DNA of 64,000 nt from Mastigias papua (GCA_964019165.1 OZ025287.1:8277930-8341929); one strand, 5' to 3'. Numbered from the stretch's first letter, positions 10,911 to 21,774 are shown. Notes: generated by a model from the sequence alone, not told the origin. Program-made: numbers and translations.

Positions 10911-11027
10911 GTGCAAGGCAGTGCAAGTCATCCCAGTGGAAATGCAATTCTGGACAATGCATCAAATCAAGTTGGAAGTGTGACGGTGACAGAGATTGCA
11001 AAGATGGATCAGATGAAACCACGTGTG
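10911..11027 (+). CDS. LDLa-repeat exon
   Basis: 117 nt between an acceptor (tactttccag) and a donor (gtaggt), phase 1 on both sides. It encodes a complete LDLa module ([12 protein letters not shown], calcium cage [16 protein letters not shown]). The codons around the WKCNSG segment are nearly identical to those of the exon at 9950, which points to a recent exon duplication. No following plus-strand exon was found; LINE and Gypsy sequence follows. Confidence 0.88.
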
Positions 11028-11497
11028 GTAGGTCTATAGTATTCTTGGCTATTTAGATCTGTAATGTGTGTTGGAGAAAGAAAACAATCTGCAGAAAACG
11101 ATTACAAAGAAGAGAAAGACTACAAAAGAAGTAGTGTGAGTTGTTGGATGGTGAGTTAATTGATTTCTGAATTTTCCAAACTGCTTGAATGAACATGAAG
11201 AAAATGAATGCTTTCACAATATGCAACAGTGATTTGCAATGCATGACATCATAGGAAGGAAGAAGATGCAACAGTATAACTCCTCATCAACACAATCTGT
11301 GAATGCTTGTTAATTGCAATGGCATTGTAGCATTGGGGTGTTGGGGGTGAAGTATTGCAGTCAATAAACCCTATTGGCCAGCACTCTGCCTCGCTAAGTT
11401 TTCTAGCAGCAGCCCTGTTTAAGTGAACTGCTCAAAATCTGAAGGCAAGCTGACCCTCTGGTTCATTTTTATGTCTGTAGTATGTACTGTCAGGTAA

Positions 11498-11498
11498 C

Positions 11499-11537
<39 letters not shown>

Positions 11538-11562
11538 GTGAGTGATTGAGTGATTGATTAGA
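11498..11562 (+). repeat. (ATTG)n microsatellite
   Basis: About a dozen attg units decaying into agtg variants. It sits where the minus-strand LINE at 11590-13896 loses its coding sequence, so slippage here may be linked to the deletion of the element's 3' half. Confidence 0.85.
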
Positions 11563-11589
11563 TTATAGTTATTATTGACATTGTTATTG

Positions 11590-13896
11590 TTGTATTCTTG
11601 GCTTCTGAGTTGAACGTGTTATTTACATTCTTCGGTGGAAATGAATAGCCAGGCATGAACGACCACTCAATGCCTACTTTTTGTTCCTTTTCTCTACTTC
11701 ACATGCTCTTTCGTTTTCTGCAACTCGAATAACCGCCTGATGGAATATGTTAAAAATAACCGGGGACGTCGCACATCCTTCTCGTAGTCCTCTTTGTTGA
11801 ATGAACCTCGTACTGTCTCTTTCTTCCCCCCTGACTCTGTACGATGTAAACTCGTGTAGGTCTTTCAGCTTGTCAATAACTTTGTTTGGTAGCCTATATT
11901 TCTCCAGCATGGCCCATAGTATTGGTCGACTCACTCTTGGGTATGCGTTTTTTAGATCTAGGAGTATAGCCATCTCTTTTCTTTCCTCCCTTCCATTGCC
12001 TATTACTTCCATATTTCTAACTACTTTCACATCTTCTTGGATTCTTACAAAGATTTTCGCTGCATCAGCCGTCGATTTTCCTTGTCTTTGCTTGATTCTC
12101 ATCTAGTGCTCCAGTAGCTTCTGCCCAATTTCGTAGCCTTGTCGCCAAAATTCTTGCTAGGATTCTGCTCATGATTGGCAGTAAGCATATTCCTCTGAAA
12201 TTATTCACTTCTTTTTTATCTCCTTTCTTACGTAGTGGGATGATTATGCCAACTTTCTGTTCGTCATTCCATCTGTGAGCGGGGTTTTCCCACAACCACT
12301 GGATCTTTCTATACACACTTTTCTGAATTCATCTCCTGCTTCTCTACCGTACCTCAATCGTATCTAACCCTCTCCTGGTGCTGCATCTTTCATCTTCGTT
12401 ATTTCATTCTTTATTTCTTCAAAACTCGGAATCTGGACAATTAATTCGTTGTTTATCTCCAATATCTCTTCCTCCACCATCTCAGTTCCACCACCTTATT
12501 CAACAGTCTTTGATATTTGGTCCGGACTGTTTTCATATCGCTCTTGAGTGATTTCCTCGAGATGACCTTTAAATTCCTCTTCGGTAAAAAGCATTATGGT
12601 CTTGTTGTTGTTGTACTCTCCTCTTCTTTGCAGCCTCTGCAGCATTTTGTACATCGTCCCAATTTGTCCCATTTGACATGCTTGTTAACACTCTTCTACT
12701 AACTGATTCCACAAATTTTCCTCCCATTGTCTTAGCTCTCCTTATAGTTTGCTCTTTTCTCTGTCAGCCTTGTTTTGGCTATAATGTACTCATTGCTTGT
12801 TCTGTCTCCTGTCTGCTGTATCACTCGATTTCTCTCTCTCAGCGCTTCACGTATCTCTGCTTTCAGTCGCATTGCATCTTCCTCGTGTTGGTTCATCCAT
12901 GGGCTTGTTTGTTTCTCTCGTTTGCCACACACTTCCTTCGCTGTGGCTCTTAGTATTTTACCCAATGTTTGCCATTCTAGGTCTTCCATTTTCACACCTC
13001 GTCTTGCTGCTTCTTGGCTTGCTCTTTCTTCTGTTCTCTTTCTGTACAGCTCTGCTATTTCTCGATTCATCATTTTCTGCCAGTTTATATTTCGTCTTTT
13101 CTTCTGTCTTCTCTCATTTCAATGTCGCGGTGGTTTCATTTTCAGCTTCATTTGTACAATCTTGTGGTCGGATAGCATTTCATTGCTCTTGATTTTCAGA
13201 GCTTTTACAATTCCATGCCTGTCCTCTACTCTTGTTATGAATCCATCAATCTGATACCATGTTTTATTGCCACGATTGAACCATGTGCCTCTTGTCTTCA
13301 CTTGGAAAAATGAGTTAACCCAACATAACCCGTGTTATGTGAGCCAGTCAATTATATCTTCTCCTTGCGGGTTTGTTCATCTGAATCCATATCTTCCCAC
13401 TGTGGTGGGTTTGTCATACGCTCCTATATTTCTGCCAATCTGTGCACTAATACCCCCCCCCCCAATAACGATAACCTTCTTTGCCGTACCCCCGTGTATC
13501 ACTCTTTCTAGCTCTCTCCTTACTTCTTGTATCTTTTGTTCTTATTGTACACTCCCCCTGACTGGTTAATATACCGATGACAGAATTGAATCTATGAATT
13601 CCACTGTTGTTACTCTACCTGCTGGGTACCACTTTCTTCCTTCCGTTTCGCATTTTCTGCACCATTTTCCTCTCCTTAATACTCCTGTTTTTGTAGAATG
13701 TAAAAGGTACATACTTTCTCCATCTATCTCAAATTTCTTGATGCCATGGCTGAAGGTGTTTAGCTCCATCATACAGGTAATATCCATTCCACTCCGCTGG
13801 CATAGTTTCGCTATTCCTCCAAACCTTCTTCCATGTATATTGATCCTCCCTACATTCCACATTGCTATTGTTTGTTTCCCTTGATCTATTCCTTCT
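11590..13896 (-). pseudogene. Non-LTR retrotransposon, endonuclease and partial RT
   Basis: Read 13896 to 11590 on the minus strand. An apurinic-type endonuclease domain starts at MWNVGRINIHGRRFGG (about 13862) and continues in pieces through GTWFNRGNKTWYQIDGFI and LSDHKIVQMKLK (about 13300-13120), which are the Trp-Asp and SDH motifs of that nuclease. A linker follows, then RT blocks: VGIIIPLRKKGDKKEVNNFRGI (about 12250), MAILLDLKNAYPRVSR (about 11960) and LREGCATSPVIFN (about 11780). It ends in EWSFMPGYSF just before the catalytic YADD block would be expected. Frame changes split the reading frame at several points. The 5' part continues beyond the inserted Gypsy-1 element at 18387-18725. 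Confidence 0.85.
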
Positions 13897-14096
13897 TGTT
13901 ATATGCTTGTTATATATCTATTACGCACTTGTTATGATAGTGGGTTCTCATACTATGCCATGACGATAGTAGATTGTAAAAGCGACTATGCAAAATGTTG
14001 TGTATGAATACTCAAAGCTAATCCTTCTTCACTGGCCTACAACATGTGATATGTATCCTGGGGTCTGGTAACTAATTGCATTATGTAATTACTACA
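13897..14096 (-). repeat. Gypsy-1 3' LTR
   Basis: 200 bp, starting tgttatatgc and ending attactaca on the plus strand. It is the downstream LTR relative to the coding strand and appears identical to 18187-18386. Confidence 0.95.
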
Positions 14097-14166
14097 TCAC
14101 TTCCCCTTTTTGAAATAAAACTATCAATAAATGTTAATAGAGTAATATAGTAGCAAATGTAGCAAA

Positions 14167-17100
14167 TTAAGTAATCAAATTGGAGTCTATTGGTTCTCCA
14201 TAACGTTCAGTTTGATATCTGTTTCTTGTTGATCTTCTTGGCAATTGTTTTTCGGGTGTTCCTTCATTATCTTTATGATTACCATGTTCAATTGTTTGGT
14301 CATCAAAATTCGAATCATCATCAGCAATATGTCCATTAAACTTTTTAAAGAAAGACGCATTCCGTGTTATTTTGTGTCCATTATACTCAGCAGTAAGTCT
14401 TGTTCCTCTAGCAGATGTAATGATATAAGGAGTTGTATTAAAATTGGTGCTTAATTTATTTCTCTTTTTCTGCTTAATTAAGACTCTGTCTCCAACTTTT
14501 ATTAATGACTCTTTTGCACCACGACGCTGATTAGCATAAACTCTTTCTTTTTCTTTCCTCAACTCTTGATTCTCTTTTGCCTCTTGATGTCTGTTAACAA
14601 CTTTACACTTGCTTGGCAGTGTTGGTAAAATACCACGCATTTGACGATTGTAAAGAAGTTGTGATGGTGGTATGTTAGTTGTAGAGTGAGGCGTAGATCT
14701 ATAGTTCAATAGGAATTTAGATAACTCCTGTTGCCATGGTCGATTTTCAACGTGTGCTGCTTTGATTGCTTTAGAAAGGGGCTTATTGAAAGCTTCTACT
14801 TCGGAGTTGCCTTGGGGCCATAATGGAGTAGAATGATGATGCTCGATCCCAAGTTGTTGCATGTATCTTTTAAATTCGTCGCCTTGAAACGGTGAACCGT
14901 TATCAGATGTTAATTTGACTGGTACTCCATGACGAGCGAATATAGTGTCGAGTTTAGGAATCACTTTTACTGCAGATGTAGATTTAAGAACTTCTATTTC
15001 TGGAAATCTGGAGTAGCAATCTATAACGACTAGAATGTGGTGACCAGAAGGAAAAGGGCCACAGAAGTCAACTTTTACATGTTCCCATGGATTGCTTGAC
15101 ATGGGTGGTGACAACAACGGTTCTGGTGGGTTGGGCTGCGCTAATGATTGACAGGCTAAACAACCCTCAATTTCTGATTTGACTTTCTTATCAAGGTGTG
15201 GAAACCACACATGTTCTCTTATGAGTGCTGTTGTCTTGGAAAGTCCTTGGTGTCCTTGGTGTGCCAGTTTGATAACCTGGTCTTGCAAGGAGTCTGGAAG
15301 AATCAACCGTGTTCCACGAAGAAATACATGGTTTACATGATCAAATGTAATTTCATCTTTGATCTGCTTGTAAGGCTTTAAACGATCAACATTCCAGAAA
15401 CCGGTTTTTAATGCTGCATTTAATGCTCTAAGAGTGCGATCTTCTTTTGTAGCATTTTTGATTTCGTCTATTGTCAAGGAGGCTGGGACCGCAGAATTAG
15501 CAAGGAAATTTACATATTCCTCTGCTATGTTGCTCTGCTCTTTTGATTCGATTTTCACAGGGTGACGTGAGAGATAATCTGCGGGATTATCTGCACCTGC
15601 TTTATACACCACTGTAAAGGCATATTGTTGCAGCCTTAACATCCAACGCTCGATTCGTGCTGGTGGTTTGGATATTTTATTGCCATAGATAAGTTCTAGT
15701 GGCTTATGATCCGTATATAATATGAATGGAGCGCCATATACATATATATGGAAATGTTCGATACCCCAGACAATGGCAAGAGCTTCTTTTTCTGTCTGTG
15801 AGTATCTACTCTCTGTGTCAGTCAATGCTCTGCTGGCATAAGCTACGATTTGTGACTTGTTTGTCTTGGGATTTCGCTGGGCAAGAATTGCTGACAAACC
15901 TACGGGGCTTGCATCTACAAGAATTTGTGTCTCTTTTGTAATGTCGAAGTAACTCATCACAGGGCTGTTTGTTAAAGCTGTTTTTAGCTTTTCATAAGCT
16001 GCCTGATGTTCATCTGTCCACTGAAATGGCGTGTCCTTACAAGTCAATTTACGAAGAGGCTCTGTAATTGTGGCAAAATCTTTAATGAACTGCGCACTAT
16101 AGTTTGCCATTCCTAGAAGATTTCTTACTTCACTAGCTGTCTGAGGCTGTGCACTGTTGACAAAAGCTGCAATTTTGTTGGGATCTGGTTGTGTTCCTTT
16201 TTCTGAAAACACAAATCCGAAAAACTCTAAATTCTTCTTTAAAAATTCACATTTCGTGATATTTAACTTAAGATCGTGTTCTTGTAATCTTTGTAAACAT
16301 GCTTTCAGTGCTCTATGATGTTCATCTCTTGTCGCAGCAAATATTATGATATCATCGGCCATATTTTTGACTCCTTTAATTCCTTTGAGAACTTCAGTTA
16401 GTGTGTGTTGAAATATCTCTGCTGCTGAATTCGTTCCGTAATTAAGTCGTTTATATCGGTACAGTCCAGCATGCGTAGTGAATGTTGTCACGCCCCGACT
16501 CTCTGGTGATAACTCTAATTGATGGTAGGCTTGTGACATATCCAACTTCGAAAAGAACTTTGCACCATTCAATTCCATGGATATATCTTTTACTGTTGGT
16601 ATGGGATGGCGTATCCGTTTGATTGCAGTGTTTGCAGCTCTCATGTCCACACACATGCGTATTCTACCATCCTTTTTTGGTACCACGACTATTGGCGAAA
16701 CCCAGTCCGTATGTTCCGTATCAGGTACTTTCTCAATAATATCTTGTTTCTCGAGCTTCTGTAACTCCAATTCCACCTTGGCTCGAACATGAAAGGGAAT
16801 TCTACGTGTCTGTTGAGCAACTGGTTTCACTTCTTTGTCTATGCTGAGAGTGATTTGCTTATCTTTCAGTTTGCCAATACCATGAAACACTGTCTGATGT
16901 TGTCTTATGATTTCTTTTGCTTTTAAGTCGGGAACGTGATCCAGGTCCGGCAATTGACTGTTCTGCATTGTAGACACTTGAATTGTGTTCAAATTCAAGC
17001 TCACAAGTCCTAATTCTTGTGCAGTCTTTGAACTCAGCAAGCAACCTCCGTCGTCTGCCGTCACGTAGATGGTAGCAACATTAATCTTTCGCTTGGTTTC

Positions 17101-18168
17101 GAGTGTTGCAAGAAACTTTCCTTTAAGGTGCACGGGGGTCTTTGAATTAAACGGCATCGCTTTGATATTGGTCTTTTGTAATACAACACTTGTCAATTTC
17201 TGCATGTAGATTCTATTACTGATTACATTGATTGAGGATCCCGTATCAATCAAGAAGTTAATCATTTGACCGTTAACGCTAATGTCCATATGAGGCTTTG
17301 ACGTATAACCCTTTGTTTCTACCGTATAACAGTAATCAAAATCGCTGTCGGAATCGACGTTCTCTGCTGTGCTTACTGGACGTACGGCAGCGCTCTGCGG
17401 GGCTGTTTGAGAACGGATTACTTTTGACCGACATACTTTAGCAAAGTGATTAAGCTTTTTGCAGTTTCGACATGGTTTACCCTTTGCGGGACAGTCGGAA
17501 TGTCGATGGGGCCATACTCCACCACAGTTACGACAGGTTTTTCCCTGACTGTCTCTGGAACCACTGCGTTGGGTTGGGTTTGGTTTCTTCTGAAAATAAC
17601 TTATGTCTTCGGTCTCTTTACCCGCAATAGCTGCTGCTTGAAACGTACTCATTTCCTCCTGACGCCCAAGAAGTAATAAATTCTTTAATGTCATTTGATT
17701 GTCGCGCAATGCTAGCTTACGAAGGCGACTTGACGTGCCATGCAAAACGATTTGCAACATGATTTCAAAATCTAGGTCATGAAAGTCACAGGTTTCCCCT
17801 AAGCCACGCAAGCGAGTGTGAAATGTATCAATGTTCTCGTTAGGCTCTTGTTTGGCTTGTCGAAATTTATATACCTCATAAACTCTATTCGTTTGGGGCT
17901 CAAAATACTCGTTTAGTTTGGCCAGAGCTGTGTCAAAATCAGCATCGCTACCAGTGTCCGGTAATTGACGAAATATATCTCGAACGCGAGGACCAGCGAG
18001 AAAAAGCAACATAGCACGCTTACGTTTTGCGGCAGTTATATCATTCGCAATTAAGAATGTGTTAAAATCACATACCCATAACTTCCACCTTGGAGCTACG
18101 CTTGCACCGATGTCCGTATCAGGATCGAACGGCGGCATGTGTAACGTGAAATTGTTAGCCATAGCCAT
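14167..18168 (-). CDS. Gypsy-1 Gag-Pol polyprotein (single frame)
   Basis: Makes the structural and enzymatic proteins for reverse transcription and integration of Gypsy-1. The first ATG is at 18168; the frame is open to the LTR edge but begins with TTG there. In order (numbering from that edge): Gag with two Cys/His zinc knuckles at about residues 218-252; an aspartic protease with LIDTGSS at about 312-318; RT at about 470-640 with KLDMSQAY and a catalytic block reading MADD where YxDD is usual; RNase H (ILVDASPVGL); integrase with an HHCC zinc site (HQGHQG..CLACQ) and DDE residues in VDFCGPF, SDNGSPF and EVEAFNK; then a C-terminal tail. Gag and Pol are one frame with no frameshift, unlike the Gypsy-2 element at 34-39 kb. 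All catalytic positions look intact. Confidence 0.95.
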   Translation of the reverse strand: MAMANNFTLHMPPFDPDTDIGASVAPRWKLWVCDFNTFLIANDITAAKRKRAMLLFLAGPRVRDIFRQLPDTGSDADFDTALAKLNEYFEPQTNRVYEVYKFRQAKQEPNENIDTFHTRLRGLGETCDFHDLDFEIMLQIVLHGTSSRLRKLALRDNQMTLKNLLLLGRQEEMSTFQAAAIAGKETEDISYFQKKPNPTQRSGSRDSQGKTCRNCGGVWPHRHSDCPAKGKPCRNCKKLNHFAKVCRSKVIRSQTAPQSAAVRPVSTAENVDSDSDFDYCYTVETKGYTSKPHMDISVNGQMINFLIDTGSSINVISNRIYMQKLTSVVLQKTNIKAMPFNSKTPVHLKGKFLATLETKRKINVATIYVTADDGGCLLSSKTAQELGLVSLNLNTIQVSTMQNSQLPDLDHVPDLKAKEIIRQHQTVFHGIGKLKDKQITLSIDKEVKPVAQQTRRIPFHVRAKVELELQKLEKQDIIEKVPDTEHTDWVSPIVVVPKKDGRIRMCVDMRAANTAIKRIRHPIPTVKDISMELNGAKFFSKLDMSQAYHQLELSPESRGVTTFTTHAGLYRYKRLNYGTNSAAEIFQHTLTEVLKGIKGVKNMADDIIIFAATRDEHHRALKACLQRLQEHDLKLNITKCEFLKKNLEFFGFVFSEKGTQPDPNKIAAFVNSAQPQTASEVRNLLGMANYSAQFIKDFATITEPLRKLTCKDTPFQWTDEHQAAYEKLKTALTNSPVMSYFDITKETQILVDASPVGLSAILAQRNPKTNKSQIVAYASRALTDTESRYSQTEKEALAIVWGIEHFHIYVYGAPFILYTDHKPLELIYGNKISKPPARIERWMLRLQQYAFTVVYKAGADNPADYLSRHPVKIESKEQSNIAEEYVNFLANSAVPASLTIDEIKNATKEDRTLRALNAALKTGFWNVDRLKPYKQIKDEITFDHVNHVFLRGTRLILPDSLQDQVIKLAHQGHQGLSKTTALIREHVWFPHLDKKVKSEIEGCLACQSLAQPNPPEPLLSPPMSSNPWEHVKVDFCGPFPSGHHILVVIDCYSRFPEIEVLKSTSAVKVIPKLDTIFARHGVPVKLTSDNGSPFQGDEFKRYMQQLGIEHHHSTPLWPQGNSEVEAFNKPLSKAIKAAHVENRPWQQELSKFLLNYRSTPHSTTNIPPSQLLYNRQMRGILPTLPSKCKVVNRHQEAKENQELRKEKERVYANQRRGAKESLIKVGDRVLIKQKKRNKLSTNFNTTPYIITSARGTRLTAEYNGHKITRNASFFKKFNGHIADDDSNFDDQTIEHGNHKDNEGTPEKQLPRRSTRNRYQTERYGEPIDSNLIT

Positions 18169-18186
18169 AGTAATTCTCGTCGCCAA

Positions 18187-18386
18187 TGTTATATGCTTGT
18201 TATATATCTATTACGCACTTGTTATGATAGTGGGTTCTCATACTATGCCATGACGATAGTAGATTGTAAAAGCGACTATGCAAAATGTTGTGTATGAATA
18301 CTCAAAGCTAATCCTTCTTCACTGGCCTACAACATGTGATATGTATCCTGGGGTCTGGTAACTAATTGCATTATGTAATTACTACA
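18187..18386 (-). repeat. Gypsy-1 5' LTR
   Basis: 200 bp, apparently identical to 13897-14096. It carries the presumed promoter for the minus-strand transcript. Confidence 0.95.
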
Positions 18387-18725
18387 CTTCTGCAATGTAA
18401 ATACTTTCTTAATTCTCCTTCTTGCTCTTCTCCTCTTTCTTCTGGTGTTTCTTGCTTGTCTATGGGCTTAACTTGTTGGTCCTGGGTTTTTCTCCACATC
18501 TGTTTTCAATTTATCTTTCAAAAGAGCCCTCATAGCTCTCGGGTCAGTGACACAATACATCGCATTGTAGGCCGACGATAGCTTTAAGGAGCTCCAGGCA
18601 TTGGCAAGGTGACTGTCCCTCCGTTGAGATCCCCTTTCCACGTAATCAAACGATTGATACCAGTATGAAGCTCGCTTCTTTGAGGCCCCCTTTGACTTCC
18701 TTTTGTCAGGGTTTCCCCTGTCCGC
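18387..18725 (-). pseudogene. LINE 5' part with 2A-like peptide motif
   Basis: The minus-strand frame opens after TGA at 18726-18728 and runs to TAA at 18468-18470 (85 codons). Near its end it reads ALLKDKLKTDVEKNPGP (DVEKNPGP at 18477-18500). D-V/I-E-x-N-P-G-P is the signature of 2A ribosome-skipping peptides, which are known at the N-terminal side of the endonuclease in several animal non-LTR retrotransposons; that is its position here. Two codons after the motif the frame stops, then an Arg-rich stretch follows before the endonuclease of the LINE beyond Gypsy-1, so this copy is decayed. No Met is seen at the frame's start. Confidence 0.7.
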
Positions 18726-18764
18726 TCAGCACCCAACAAGAAGGTATGAAGTTATGACCGAGCT

Positions 18765-19245
18765 ATCATCATCATTATCATCATCATGAATATCATCGTT
18801 ATCATCATCATCATCATAATTATCATCATCATTGTCATCATCATCAACATCATCATCATCATCATCAATCATCAACATCATCGTCATCATCATTATTATC
18901 ATAATCATTATCATCATCATCATGAATCACCATCATCACTGTTATCATCATCATCATCAATCTTTATCTTCATTATCATCATCATCACAATTGTCATCAT
19001 CATTGTCATCATTCTCATCATCAATCATCATCATCATTATCATCATCATCAGAATTGTTATCATCATTGTCATCATTCTCATCATCAATCATCATCAATC
19101 ATCATCATCATTATCATTATCATCAGTCATCATCATTATTATCATCAATCATCATCATCATCTCGTCATCATCATCAATCATCATCAATCATCATCAATC
19201 ATCATCAATTATCATCATCATAATCATTACCATCATAATGTATTT
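18765..19245 (+). repeat. (ATC/ATT)n microsatellite, ~480 bp
   Basis: A long imperfect array of tca/atc triplets with interspersed att. The apparent His/Ser/Ile- and Asp/Met-rich open frames on both strands are products of the repeat, not genes. Confidence 0.97.
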
Positions 19246-20877
19246 ACTACAAATAGTACATATAGCACTAATTTAAACAAACAACCAAAAGGCCAACATA
19301 AAAGAAATAAGTAAGCCCAATTTCCAATATACTTTACACTGCACAACTACGAACGGCATACTTTGCATTACCCACGACATATTCCCCGTTGCGATTGGGA
19401 GGCTCCCGATTCCGGATGGTGTCTCCTTCCTCTCGTCACCCATTGGCTTAGCAGCTTTTCTTCTGCATGCCCTTACGGACGTTAATTTTCCTGACACAGC
19501 TAAAAGTGGGCCTGCGTTAAATGGACTAAAATCATAAAATTGTAAACTGAAAGTGGGATTAGGTTTTTAGCCATTATCTTAGAAAGTACTAGTAAATATT
19601 TATAAATCTGTTAGAAAGTGACAGATTTAGGCTTTCGCTTACCAAATTCCCTGTAGTGAGAGAGGACGGGCGATATTCGAAAGGTCTCCCTCAATTTTTT
19701 TTCTCTAGAGCCTATTTCCAGCACAGGTCTGATTCATGAAATGATGTATTTTAAAGTGGCAGAAAAGACGAATATACGAATATATCTTCAGTAATATTCC
19801 CGACGTAGAACCGGTCTTTTAAATGCATTTAACTTCATGCAAGCTCAAAAGCCCTGGCATGTATAATTTATCCCGAGCCCTAAGCAGACAACGAGCTTAA
19901 CCCAGATTCCAATGAATTGATTCTATTGTTATTTTTTGCTCGAAAATTACGTAACAGTTTTCTGCCGTTTGTGCTGAAATGAGAATGAACTGTGCAGAGC
20001 ACCTTTGCAATATGGCATCTTTATTTGTAGATACAAAGCAATTAGCTCTGTTTCATTATAAATTTATATCAGAACAGCAATAAGAACAGCGCTTAAGTTG
20101 GGTTTATATTCTTGCTAGGATTATCTCATCAGTTTGATTGACATATCCCAACTTGTTCCTTCACTCCTGGGTCGTTATCTTACCCCATATATCGACACAC
20201 GTGTTAGCCACATGCGGAATTGGTGATAAGTCTTGCATGTGCACTTCCAAAGCCAGTTTTCTCTTTATGGGACTCTTTATCGGACTCTTTATCGGAGAGG
20301 AAAGCTGCGTACTTATTTTAGCAGGATTTCTTGTTATGTAGAAATGACAGCTGAGAGTAGTCACTTCAGTTTAGTCGGGAATTCGTTCAAGACAAGCTGC
20401 CATATTTTTCTGCATCAGACAGATGATGCCAACTTGATGAACCGAGAAAGTTGAACAGTTTCTTTTCGTGATGCACAAGGAAGAACTACTTCGTACAGAC
20501 TTTTGATGCTAAAGAAAGAGCATATAAATGATATAAAAAACTTCTGTTTTGCTTTTAAAAGCAGCTCATCAAGAAGACAAAGAATCTGCAATCTGAAGAA
20601 TTGTCTACTTCTGCTGTGTTGCACTAACTTGTCTTGAAAAACTGTGTAAGGGACTACCAGAATCGGACGGCATCAGTATTAGGTTAACCGGACTCTGAGT
20701 AATTTAGTTAGTATTATAGTGGCTACAGGATTCGAATAGAGAAAGTGGTTTTTCCAACTGCAAAACCTTAATCAGTGAACCGGTGAGTCATGGAGAAGAG
20801 TAGGCCGGCAGGGCTATTTGACAAGAAAATATCCTTAAATAAATGAATGACGGAGCCAAATAGCCTTCTTTTTCAAA
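19246..20877. other. No gene seen upstream of receptor
   Basis: No exon or element could be supported. A 13-bp duplication (ggactctttatcg at about 20269-20295) is the only structure noted. The last few hundred bases may be promoter and 5' leader of the receptor at 20878. Confidence 0.4.
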
Positions 20878-21774
20878 ATGAGCAGCAGTAATAAAGCATG
20901 TTCCGTAAGCCTCGCCGTGTTGGACGTAGTTTCCATAATTGCCAACTTTTCTATGATAGTCCATATATGGAAAACGAGAAATAACGCCAGAAAGGTAGAC
21001 TTTATTTTTGCAGCTCTTGGCCTGTCAAATTTCGGTCTCTCAGTATTCATCATGTTCAGAGCACTCGTGACCAGTTTGCTGAGATTCAACGATGCGAGTA
21101 CAAGTCCCATTCAAGCTTTCCTATATGGTTTGTACGGAGTTTTAAGCAGTCAGAACCTATTACTCAATGTGGGAATTGCCTATAGTAGGTTGTGTTCTGT
21201 ATCACAGCCAAATGAATATTCCAGTGGGAAGAATAGGTCACGATTACAGAAGAAGCTCGTTCTCTTTACCTCCGTGGTTTCCAACGTTTTGGGAGTAGCC
21301 ACTGGGTTGGCGACCGGATTTGTGCAAAGCCGAATTGTTCGAAACTGGATCGATGCTTCCTTACGATTCCTTGCATATCTCCTACTATGTATCATATATG
21401 GAAAAATATTTTGGAAGGTACGGGTCCACAACCGATCGATGGTTAATCCAGCAGGTATAGGAAATGAAGAGGGAAACAGCACCACATGCCAGGCGAGGTT
21501 AGAGCATGAAAAATACCTAGCGAAACTCTTTTTTGGAATCACTGTTAGCTTCCTCATTTTTAATATGCCCGTCATGATCATTGGCACAATTTTTCCAGCT
21601 GTACCTGAATGTGGCACAGTGCAAGGGAATCTGCTGACGTCTGCGATAGTTTTCACCATAATTGGTATGGCTTTCGATCCGTTTTGGTATTTTTTTCTCT
21701 GGGGACGTATCAAAACGAGGCAACCAGCACAGACGAGCCCACAAGACAACGGTATCAGAATGATTCCAGCCTAA
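20878..21774 (+). CDS. Intron-less seven-transmembrane receptor (rhodopsin-like, orphan)
   Basis: A 298-residue frame with seven hydrophobic segments at about residues 8-30, 42-66, 82-106, 128-150, 160-178, 215-240 and 250-275, fitting a G-protein-coupled receptor in the plasma membrane. The family landmarks are present in altered form: TM3 ends YSRLC where DRY is usual, TM6 has IFNMP where CWxP is usual, and TM7 has DPFWYF in place of NPxxY. The N-terminus is only a few residues, with no signal peptide, and the C-terminal tail is about 25 residues. The ATG at 20878 has A at -3 and no upstream in-frame extension that looks coding. Single-exon receptors of this kind are expanded in anthozoans. 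The ligand cannot be inferred. Confidence 0.85.
   Translation: MSSSNKACSVSLAVLDVVSIIANFSMIVHIWKTRNNARKVDFIFAALGLSNFGLSVFIMFRALVTSLLRFNDASTSPIQAFLYGLYGVLSSQNLLLNVGIAYSRLCSVSQPNEYSSGKNRSRLQKKLVLFTSVVSNVLGVATGLATGFVQSRIVRNWIDASLRFLAYLLLCIIYGKIFWKVRVHNRSMVNPAGIGNEEGNSTTCQARLEHEKYLAKLFFGITVSFLIFNMPVMIIGTIFPAVPECGTVQGNLLTSAIVFTIIGMAFDPFWYFFLWGRIKTRQPAQTSPQDNGIRMIPA

Larger units (their letters stand above)
13892..18391 (-). mobile_element. Gypsy-1 LTR retrotransposon, complete, inserted in LINE
   Basis: A complete element, 13897-18386, transcribed on the minus strand, with 200-bp LTRs at both ends and a 5-bp target duplication CTTCT at 13892-13896 and 18387-18391. The two LTRs look identical base for base, so insertion was recent. 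Removing the element and one duplication rejoins the minus-strand LINE. A primer-binding-site-like tggcgacgag follows the 5' LTR, and a polypurine tract (aaaaaggggaagtga on the minus strand) precedes the 3' LTR. One long Gag-Pol frame is uninterrupted, so the copy could be active. Confidence 0.96.

Noticed and set aside
18726..19314. Asp/Met-, His/Ser- and Ile-rich open frames
   Set aside because: They are translations of the ATC/ATT microsatellite on both strands.
9950..21774. LDLa exons and the seven-transmembrane receptor as one relaxin/GRL101-type gene
   Set aside because: The receptor starts with its own Met a few residues before TM1, no acceptor or leucine-rich exons were seen between, and 10 kb of transposons separate them.
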